Assembly: GCA_002305575.1 (NCBI GenBank)
Contig: DBPP01000004.1
Span: 70,379-92,261, forward strand
Reading direction: 5' to 3'
Source: Ruminococcaceae bacterium UBA1417
Lineage (GTDB): Bacteria > Bacillota > Clostridia > Oscillospirales > Acutalibacteraceae
DNA length: 21,883 bases
A model generated the notes under the pieces. That model saw only the letters and a list, made by a program, of their open reading frames with translations. It ran no database searches and was not told where the DNA came from. Made by a program: the position numbers and the translations under genes. Within the stretch, counting starts at the first letter, position 1. Every line of letters starts with the position of its first letter. Positions 15,536-21,883 of the stretch are shown here, in pieces.

Positions 15536-17232
15536 AAACTCGGCTCCTCATACGGGATCTCGACGGTTACGGCGGTCAATCCGTCTTTACAGTCCAGCTT
15601 TAGCCTGCCCGCCTCGCCATAGGTGATACGCAAACGTTGGGCAAGATTCAGCAGGCCAATATGCCCGGAGCCCGCCTCCCTCTTTGTGTCCTGAGAGAGC
15701 GCCCGATTCAACCGTTCCAGCTTTTCGGTTGGAATGGGCACGCCGTCGTTGGTCACTTGAATGGTGAGCTTCCGCCCATCGGTAAACAGGCGAATCTCAA
15801 TACGGATAGGCACGTCTTTTTGCAGGCCGTGCTTTATGGCATTTTCCACCACCGGCTGCAGGAGAAAACGCAGGATACGGCACTCTGCCAACTCGCTTGG
15901 GCAATCCATATGCAAAAGGATTTGGCTGTTTTTCAGTAACTGCATCATCTGCACATAGGTCGCCGCATTTCTCAGCTCATCCTCTACGGTTACCCGATCT
16001 TCTTCCGTCAAATTATAGCGGTATATTTCGCCCAAGAGAAGCAGGCCGGTCTGCACGTCACGGCTGTCATCCGTCAGGTTCAGTTCCAGCCAGTGCAGAG
16101 CGTTGAACAGGAGATGGGGATTCATTTGCAGCTGAAGGGCATAGCGCTCCGCCAGTTTTCGGTCGTTCTCACTTTTTATCAGCTCATGTCGCTGAACCTG
16201 CACCTTGTTTAATAGCTTGTTGATGGAGTCTCCCAGCGCGTTGATCTCATTGTCTCCCAGATTGGGAATGCACTGGTCATCCTGATTGGGATCGATAACC
16301 AGCAAAAGCTCGCTGACAAAATTCAGCTTTTTCAACAACGTATTGATGATGCTCACAATCAGCACCATGAGAAGGATATACAGAGGGCACAGAAGCAGCA
16401 GGATACTCCAAAAACCACCGGGAGATCGGAACTCGCTGACCGGCACTTGCAGCGAAATCTGGTAGGGGAACTGCCCGCTCACAACAGTAAACTCGCGCGT
16501 GGCTTCAGCGCCCTGCGATGCGCTCACATCCGCTTCACCGCTGTTGATCTGGTAGATACAAACCCCGTCGCGCAGAATCTGCACTTGGCCATATTGGCTG
16601 AGTTCCTGGAGTGGAGCGAGAAACATGTCGTCCATACGCACGCAGCACATAAGGGTCCCCACCGTTTTGGAAAGATTCATGACCTTATGGCAAAAGGGGA
16701 GCATCAAGCTGTCCGTACTGGTGTAAAGCCGCGCTTCCCCTTGACTGGTCCGGGGCGACAACCATGTTTTGAACTGGCTGCTCTCCACAAACGCCATAAA
16801 CTCCTCGTCCTGTGCGAAGCGTGACTGGTGATAAAACTGATTGTACCGCTCGTAAGAATCCTCATTGCAGGTGATAAGACAGATTTCCGCATGATACTCT
16901 CGCAAAGCCGCCACGCCCACCGCCAAATCATCCGGCACATCAAAAAGTAACGTCAACGCCATCTCATTCTTATTCTTTCCATTCAGGGCCTTTTTTACGG
17001 ATTCTGAAACAGCCAATGATTCTACCCGCCGCTCGATCTGCCCGAAATGGTCGTTGATCATCAGTTCGGCAATATGGAGCAGGGAACTGTATTGCTGGGT
17101 TTTCTTATCCTCATTGTAACTCTTGTAATACGCGGAGACAAAATAACTCATCGCCAGGTAAGGCAGGAATACCAGGCAGGACACTAAAATCAGGATACGT
17201 CTTTGCAGAGGATATCGGAACAAAGTTTTCAT
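15532..17232 (-). CDS. YesM-type sensor histidine kinase
   Basis: 566 residues. Transmembrane segment 1 (about 13-36), an extracytoplasmic dCache-like sensor (about 40-270), transmembrane segment 2 (about 274-300, WSILLLLCPLYILLMVLIVS) and a linker precede the His_kinase domain. The phospho-acceptor His373 is in LQMNPHLLFNALHWLEL, the N-box is VENAIKHGL and the ATP lid is GSGHIGLLNLAQRL. The start at 17232 has AGGAGG 5 bases upstream. It likely senses an extracellular sugar, perhaps through the neighbouring binding protein, and phosphorylates the downstream regulator. A long hairpin separates it from the binding-protein gene. Confidence 0.94.
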   Translation of the reverse strand: MKTLFRYPLQRRILILVSCLVFLPYLAMSYFVSAYYKSYNEDKKTQQYSSLLHIAELMINDHFGQIERRVESLAVSESVKKALNGKNKNEMALTLLFDVPDDLAVGVAALREYHAEICLITCNEDSYERYNQFYHQSRFAQDEEFMAFVESSQFKTWLSPRTSQGEARLYTSTDSLMLPFCHKVMNLSKTVGTLMCCVRMDDMFLAPLQELSQYGQVQILRDGVCIYQINSGEADVSASQGAEATREFTVVSGQFPYQISLQVPVSEFRSPGGFWSILLLLCPLYILLMVLIVSIINTLLKKLNFVSELLLVIDPNQDDQCIPNLGDNEINALGDSINKLLNKVQVQRHELIKSENDRKLAERYALQLQMNPHLLFNALHWLELNLTDDSRDVQTGLLLLGEIYRYNLTEEDRVTVEDELRNAATYVQMMQLLKNSQILLHMDCPSELAECRILRFLLQPVVENAIKHGLQKDVPIRIEIRLFTDGRKLTIQVTNDGVPIPTEKLERLNRALSQDTKREAGSGHIGLLNLAQRLRITYGEAGRLKLDCKDGLTAVTVEIPYEEPSL

Positions 17233-17255
17233 TTTAACCTCCTCAGTGGAAAGCA

Positions 17256-17292
17256 GGACAAGCACAGTCCCCAAAAAGGACTGTGCTTGTCC
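17256..17292 (-). terminator. Long hairpin between binding-protein and kinase genes
   Basis: A perfect 15-bp stem, GGACAAGCACAGTCC on the minus strand pairing with GGACTGTGCTTGTCC (plus-strand arms 17256-17270 and 17278-17292), sits 14 bases after the binding-protein stop. It is followed only by TGCTTTCC. With such a weak T-tract it is probably a partial terminator or an mRNA 3'-protecting element that keeps binding protein more abundant than the kinase. Confidence 0.7.
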
Positions 17293-17306
17293 ACGGCTTT
17301 GCCTGA

Positions 17307-18923
17307 TCACTCGCGGAACGTATAATCGGTACCGTGGCTCTCGTTATAGGCGGCCAGCATCGATTGACGCACAGCCTCACCGCCCATGGATAAATATTCA
17401 GATTTATACTGTTCCCACTCCGTTTCGATATCCTTCTCGCCCATAATGAAACGAATGGAGTTCTCCTGAAAGTACTTTTCCAGCTCTGTATGATACTCCA
17501 TATACGCATCCGTTCGAACGAAGGCAAAGATATTCTCGCGGGAAGTGGATTCCTCCTGGGCCTCGGTGGCAGTACCATACAGCACGCTGGCCAGGTCGGT
17601 TCCCATCGAGTCGACTTCGCGCTGGATCGGCTCGTTATAGAGCAACTTATACAGCTCCATATCCGTCACCTCGACGCCGTTGCGATCCATGCCGTTGTTT
17701 ACGCCCCAATACCACGTAATATTGCCGTCTTCATCCGTCTCATAATCCACATTTTCTATTCCCCACATCAGCGTATAGAACCCTTCGCGGGTGGTTCCAA
17801 AATCCAGCAGCCGCAAAGCAGCCTCTTTCTTTTCCGGCGTCATGAATCCGGAGAATGCTACGACTGCATTGACCGGCGTTGCATACAGGTTATCCTGCCA
17901 GCCGTCCTGTCCAATCGGCGGCTGTATGATTTGGACATCTCCGTCGGGCTGCAGTTCCTCAAATCCATAGCGGAGATAGGCATTGCCGGGTTCAGACCAC
18001 CAACATGTCCATAAGCCAAACTGGCCCCGGCTCCACTTTTGATAAGCCTGATCGCTGCTTGCAGTAAAAATTTCGGGGTCAATCAGGCCTTCCTTATAGA
18101 GATCGCGCAGATAGGTAAGGCCCTGACGGTACTCATCGCTGATGGCATTGGTGGTAATGGTATCGTCATCATTCAAGAAATAAAACTGGTCGCTTGTAGC
18201 GCCAAATGCACCCAAGATAGACCCCAAGTAGGTGAAGCCGTTGCAGAAGAATCCATAGGTGTCGTCTTCCCCATTGCCGTCCGGGTCGTCAAACGTAAAG
18301 GCCCGCATCACGTCCTCCCACTCCTCCAAGGTCGTAGGCATGTCCAATCCCAGATTATCCAGCCAGTCCTTGCGGATAGCACTGACATGGTTCGTGGCGT
18401 AGGGCAACAGGGAAGGCACGCCGTAAATACCGCCGTCCACCGTGACGCTGTCCCAATAGTCGCCCACATACGCATCCAGATTTTCATAATTTCCAACATC
18501 CGCTGAGATGTCTGTGAAAGCTCCCTGGTTTACGTAATCCAAATAGTTGTCAAAACTGAGGAGCATCAGATCCGGCATCTCGCCGTTGGTGATCATCAGG
18601 GCCAACTGCTGGGCCCCGTTCTCCGCCACCTGAATCATGTCCATATCGATGCCCAAGTTCTCCCGCACGTAATCGCGAACCGTATCCGTTTTCTCGTTCA
18701 TCGGTCGGGTTCCCTCACGGAAAATGGTCAAGGTGACCGGATCACCAGTGGATTCTTCCGTTTCAGCAGACTCGTTTGCTTTTGTCTCTCCCTTGGACTC
18801 GTTCGTAGAAGATGAGTTGCTGTCGGTTTGACTGCTGTCTTCTCCACTGCTACAGCCAGCGACGGATACCGTCAGCAGCACACACAGCAGCAGAGCCAGA
18901 ACTTTTTTCACTTTCGCCTTCAT
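17307..18923 (-). CDS. Extracellular solute-binding lipoprotein (LplA-like)
   Basis: 538 residues. The signal peptide MKAKVKKVLALLLCVLLTVS ends in a lipobox VAGC with lipidated Cys24, followed by a Ser/Glu-rich linker (about 25-60). The mature part is a family-1-like carbohydrate-binding protein (VTLTIFREGTRP, MPDLMLLSFDNYLDYVNQGAF, SVTVDGGIYGVPSLLPY). It would sit on the outer face of the membrane and deliver an oligosaccharide or related solute to the two permeases encoded just upstream. AGGAGG lies 7 bases before the ATG. Confidence 0.94.
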   Translation of the reverse strand: MKAKVKKVLALLLCVLLTVSVAGCSSGEDSSQTDSNSSSTNESKGETKANESAETEESTGDPVTLTIFREGTRPMNEKTDTVRDYVRENLGIDMDMIQVAENGAQQLALMITNGEMPDLMLLSFDNYLDYVNQGAFTDISADVGNYENLDAYVGDYWDSVTVDGGIYGVPSLLPYATNHVSAIRKDWLDNLGLDMPTTLEEWEDVMRAFTFDDPDGNGEDDTYGFFCNGFTYLGSILGAFGATSDQFYFLNDDDTITTNAISDEYRQGLTYLRDLYKEGLIDPEIFTASSDQAYQKWSRGQFGLWTCWWSEPGNAYLRYGFEELQPDGDVQIIQPPIGQDGWQDNLYATPVNAVVAFSGFMTPEKKEAALRLLDFGTTREGFYTLMWGIENVDYETDEDGNITWYWGVNNGMDRNGVEVTDMELYKLLYNEPIQREVDSMGTDLASVLYGTATEAQEESTSRENIFAFVRTDAYMEYHTELEKYFQENSIRFIMGEKDIETEWEQYKSEYLSMGGEAVRQSMLAAYNESHGTDYTFRE

Positions 18924-18970
18924 TTTCCTGCCTCCTGTTGTAATTGTATTTTGAGAAAGGCCAGAATCAT

Positions 18971-19846
18971 TTAGCCTTTCATGGAGCCTAACATAACACC
19001 CTTCACAAAGTATTTCTGCACAAAGGGATACACGCAGAGTATGGGCACCACCGCCACCACGATCATGGCGTTTTTCAGAGTTTCGGGCGGCTGAGTCTGC
19101 TTGGAATCATTGTACATCATGGTGTCAAACTGAGCGGTCAACAGAGCTTCCCGCAAAATACGCTGCATGGGCCAGAGTTCACGGTCCCGCACGTAGAGAA
19201 CACTGGTAAAGTAGTCATTCCAATAGGATACCGCATAGAACAATGTAACCGTTGCGATGGCTGCGGTAGAAAGCGGCAGCAAGATGCGGAACAGATACCC
19301 CGCGGGTCGAATGCCGTCGATGACAGCAGCCTCGTACAAGCCTTCCGGAACATTCTGAAAAAAATTGCGCATCAGGATCATATTATAGGCGCTGATACAG
19401 CCAGGGATAATCAGAGACCAGATCGAATTGACCAGCCCCAGCTTGCTGACAACCAAGTAAGTAGGCACCATCCCGCCGCCAAACAGCATGGTGAACACGA
19501 CAAAAAAGGTGAGCGCCGTGCGGCCGGGCAGGCCGCGGATAGAGAGCACATACGCGCCCAAAATGCTGAGGAACATACTCAGTCCGGTACCTACCACCGT
19601 CACAAAGACGGTATTCAGATAGGCGCGGGGGACCATATCGTTGCGGAACACCTGCCTATACGCGTCCAAGTGAATCCCATTGGGGGCTATCAGCACTGTG
19701 CTGCCCACAATATGGTCGATGGTGGATAAGGACGCCACCGACACATACCAAAAGGGGTATAGCGTAACCACCAGCACCAACAGCATAAGGATTAAATTGA
19801 TGCAGTTGAAAACCTTATCAAAAAATCCCGTTGATTTGACGGCCAT
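18971..19846 (-). CDS. Carbohydrate ABC transporter permease (LplC/MalG-like)
   Basis: About 291 residues with six hydrophobic segments and the ABC-contact EAA loop YEAAVIDGIRPAGYLFRILL. The C-terminus VQKYFVKGVMLGSMKG is characteristic of the LplC/YtcP group. The ATG at 19844-19846 shares one base with the TAA of the preceding permease (TAATG), so translation is coupled; GGGGAGGGA lies upstream. A TTG two codons earlier is less likely. Together with the LplB-like partner it forms the membrane channel. Confidence 0.94.
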   Translation of the reverse strand: MAVKSTGFFDKVFNCINLILMLLVLVVTLYPFWYVSVASLSTIDHIVGSTVLIAPNGIHLDAYRQVFRNDMVPRAYLNTVFVTVVGTGLSMFLSILGAYVLSIRGLPGRTALTFFVVFTMLFGGGMVPTYLVVSKLGLVNSIWSLIIPGCISAYNMILMRNFFQNVPEGLYEAAVIDGIRPAGYLFRILLPLSTAAIATVTLFYAVSYWNDYFTSVLYVRDRELWPMQRILREALLTAQFDTMMYNDSKQTQPPETLKNAMIVVAVVPILCVYPFVQKYFVKGVMLGSMKG

Positions 19847-20802
19847 TACCAAATTCCCTCCCCGTCGGTTATTTTTTTGCTCATCTTATTGGTCAGTACC
19901 ACCATGATCAGGCCAACCAGAGATTTTATCATGCCTGCGGCGGTGGCGATGCTGAAATTATTGGAGGTTCCGAGACCTACCCGGTAGATATAGTAGTCAA
20001 TGGTTTCGGCCACGTCCATAACCGTATCGTTGGCCAAGGCAAATATTTGCCCAAAGTTTGTGGAAAGGATATTGCCCACCTGCAAGATCAGCAAAATCGC
20101 AATGGTGCTGCGGATGCCCGGCAATGTGATATGCCAGATGCGTTTGAGTCGGGTTGCACCATCCACGTAGGCTGCCTCGTACAACTGCTCATCTACGTTG
20201 CTGATGGCCGCGATGTAGACGATTGCCGACCAGCCCATGCTCTCCCACACGGAGGATGCGACAAGAATGGTTCGAAAATAGCGGCTCATCCCCAAAAAAT
20301 TTTGCGGCGATCCACCGAACGCCTCGATTACGTGATTCACGACGCCCGTGCTGGGAGCCAGCAGCATGTAAATCAGGCTGGCCACTACAGACCAGGAGAT
20401 GAAGTGCGGCAGATAGCTGACCGTCTGCACCATCTTTTTGAATCGCAACCAAGGAAGCTCGTTGAGCAGAATAGCAAATACGATCGGAACGGGAAATACG
20501 ATTGCCAGATTGAGCGCACTGATAACGATGGTATTTTTCAGCGCCACAATAAACGAGGGTGTCGTAAACAGTTTGACAAAATTTTTCATTCCCACCCAGG
20601 GACTATCGAAGATTCCCCGGAGCGGCGAGAAATCCTTAAATGCGATAATCAGCCCGCCCATAGGTACATAGCAGAGCGTGATAAACCAAACAGCCACTGG
20701 AATAAACAGCAGATAGACCTCCCAGTACCGAGCCATCCGTTTCCACAGGCTCTTTTTCGCAGCAGCCGGTTTAATCTGTAATTTCGATGCTTTGACCGTC
20801 AT
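19846..20802 (-). CDS. Carbohydrate ABC transporter permease (LplB-like)
   Basis: 318 residues. A basic N-terminus (KKSLWKRMARYWEVYLLFIPVAVWF) leads into six transmembrane segments, with EAA loop YEAAYVDGATRLKRIWHITLPG. The ATG at 20802 lies inside the 3' end of the metallo-hydrolase gene (32-bp overlap) and has no clear ribosome site of its own, suggesting coupling; a later ATG (residue 23) would remove part of the basic N-terminus. No ATPase gene is present in the operon, so a shared MsmX-type ATPase elsewhere is expected. Confidence 0.93.
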   Translation of the reverse strand: MTVKASKLQIKPAAAKKSLWKRMARYWEVYLLFIPVAVWFITLCYVPMGGLIIAFKDFSPLRGIFDSPWVGMKNFVKLFTTPSFIVALKNTIVISALNLAIVFPVPIVFAILLNELPWLRFKKMVQTVSYLPHFISWSVVASLIYMLLAPSTGVVNHVIEAFGGSPQNFLGMSRYFRTILVASSVWESMGWSAIVYIAAISNVDEQLYEAAYVDGATRLKRIWHITLPGIRSTIAILLILQVGNILSTNFGQIFALANDTVMDVAETIDYYIYRVGLGTSNNFSIATAAGMIKSLVGLIMVVLTNKMSKKITDGEGIW

Positions 20803-21664
20803 ACGCTACACCAATCCCTTTCTGCTCCAGCATGGGAGCGAGTTTATCGTGAGGCGGGGTCCAGTGGGGGGAAAGATGGGTCAGGTACAGCTGACTGTTC
20901 TCCATCAGGCACCCCTGCGCCTTCAGCTGCCCCAGGAACGCCTCGGCCCTTTCAAGATTCATATGCCCCGCTATACCCGTCAGAGGAATTGCGCCCGCAG
21001 TCGCCTCCAAAAACACACAGTGATAGCGGTGGGCTGCGATCTCCCGCCAAACCTCCGCGCTGTACCCACCAGTATCGGTGGCATACAGGAGCGAAACCCC
21101 GTCTTTTTCGAGAATGTAATTTACCGTAAAACCCGGTTCCCCGTGCCTTGCATCCAGCGCTGTGACCTGATACCCGTTGGTTTCAAACCGCACGCCGCCG
21201 GCAATTTCGTGAAAACGGTAGTGGTATTCTTCCGTGGAAAGGGTCAGATCCTCTGCATTCTCGATGGCGTATCGGACAAAACGGGTTCCATAAATTTCCA
21301 TCATCGGTAAAGGGCTGGCACAGGGCGCGCTTTGTTTTCCGACGATCTCTTCCCGGCCATGCTGATCAAACGCTTTTGGCCAATTCCGATTCCACAAATG
21401 ATTGGCGGAAAAATGGTCCGTATGGGGATGCGTTACCAGAAGGGTCTTTACCTGTGCCAGCGAGACACCCCAGCGCGCTGCGTTTTGCAGTGCGCTCGCA
21501 GGCATATCGATCAGCAGGTCGTCATTGATCATCACCGCGCTGTTACTGCGTATATTTTTGCCGCCGTACGTCCTCGCATAGCTGCAATTTTCACATGTGC
21601 ACCAGAGGCCCGGATAGCTCTCTCCGGCTCCTGTTCCCAACACAAGCAGTTTCAATTTGATCAT
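20771..21664 (-). CDS. PhnP-like metallo-beta-lactamase-fold hydrolase
   Basis: About 297 residues. The start KLLVLGTGAGESYPGLWCTCENC has the GTG turn and a CxCxxC cysteine cluster, as in PhnP-type phosphodiesterases. The metal site THPHTDHFSANH (HxHxDH, His79, His81, Asp83, His84) and later YATDTGG and HLSPHW complete the dinuclear centre. The expected reaction is cyclic or simple phosphodiester cleavage, but no phosphonate genes are near. A long insert (about 90-130) follows the metal motif. The start is uncertain: ATG at 21664 has GGAG only 1 base away, whereas TTG at 21655 has GGAG at a good 9-base distance and gives the common family start MKLLVLGTG. First gene of the transporter operon. 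Confidence 0.88.
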   Translation of the reverse strand: MIKLKLLVLGTGAGESYPGLWCTCENCSYARTYGGKNIRSNSAVMINDDLLIDMPASALQNAARWGVSLAQVKTLLVTHPHTDHFSANHLWNRNWPKAFDQHGREEIVGKQSAPCASPLPMMEIYGTRFVRYAIENAEDLTLSTEEYHYRFHEIAGGVRFETNGYQVTALDARHGEPGFTVNYILEKDGVSLLYATDTGGYSAEVWREIAAHRYHCVFLEATAGAIPLTGIAGHMNLERAEAFLGQLKAQGCLMENSQLYLTHLSPHWTPPHDKLAPMLEQKGIGVAYDGQSIEITD

Positions 21665-21695
21665 CTCCACTAGGTTTCATCAACTTTCTGCCTAT

Positions 21696-21725
21696 ATTGT
21701 AAACAATTTTACCCCCATTCAGCAA
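21696..21725 (-). promoter_or_regulatory. Promoter of the hydrolase-transporter operon
   Basis: On the minus strand, -35 TTGCTG (21720-21725), 18-bp spacer and -10 TACAAT (21696-21701). The -10 lies in an inverted repeat ATTGT-AA-ACAAT (21696-21707), which could be an operator. Spacing to the first gene is short, about 30 bases. Confidence 0.5.
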
Positions 21726-21883
21726 GGTACATTGTTTCATATTGCGTATCACTTTTTCTGCTTTCGCACCGCCATGTGTCAAGGGAAAATCGTTTGGGAA
21801 GTCCATCTCATCGGCACAAGAAAATTTTGATTGCAACAGTTCGGTGCAATGAATACTCCCTCCCTATTACAATAAATTTGGAC
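21726..21883. other. Upstream region to window edge, nothing assigned
   Basis: A minus-strand frame is open across this stretch from a non-ATG start but runs through the operon promoter and has no recognisable domain. A GGGAGGGAG lies at the far edge (about 21861-21873, minus strand) without a clear start codon after it. I see no RNA gene or riboswitch. Confidence 0.4.

Overview
The window looks like a chromosomal segment of a gut-type Clostridia bacterium (Oscillospiraceae/Ruminococcaceae-like). The supporting signs are moderately high GC, Shine-Dalgarno-led genes, consensus sigma-A promoters, a YesM/YesN two-component pair beside an LplABC-type sugar transporter, and a Tn916-family integrase remnant. 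Species cannot be named from the sequence.

Region 1 (1-4740) is backbone. The 5' part of a tRNA-Ser gene runs off the left edge on the minus strand with its promoter. Next come a cytoplasmic GH3 beta-glycosidase (minus) and, divergently from a shared 185-bp intergenic region, a YgiQ-family radical SAM protein (plus).

Region 2 (4741-11606) is a small, decayed genomic island in the 3' end of the initiator tRNA-fMet gene. The tRNA at 4741-4817 is intact. The displaced 3' end of the original tRNA persists at 11563-11606 as the far attachment site, followed by what is probably the original tRNA terminator. TGACCCA repeats lie just inside both ends. The integrase next to the right end has lost its start codon, carries an in-frame TGA and lacks its catalytic domain. 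A Nudix gene at the left end is also truncated.

The island's cargo is one tightly packed operon (5692-10310): circularly permuted ATP-grasp protein, alpha-E protein, transglutaminase-like protein and two M14 (AstE/aspartoacylase-like) metallopeptidase paralogues. The first three belong to families known to travel together as a predicted amide/peptide-forming and cleaving system whose substrate is unknown. The ATP-grasp gene carries a 1-nt deletion that splits its reading frame, and the second M14 paralogue lacks a zinc-ligand histidine. A near-perfect promoter is followed by a strong intrinsic terminator before the first gene, which suggests attenuation.

Region 3 (11607-21883) is backbone concerned with uptake of small organic nutrients. 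A DeoR-family regulator and an organophosphate-antiporter-like MFS transporter form a plus-strand pair. Converging on them is a minus-strand operon: PhnP-like metallo-hydrolase, two LplB/LplC-type permeases, a lipoprotein solute-binding protein, then a YesM-type sensor kinase and a YesN-type response regulator. No ABC ATPase is encoded, so the transporter probably uses a shared one. The kinase/regulator pair probably senses the substrate and controls the transporter.
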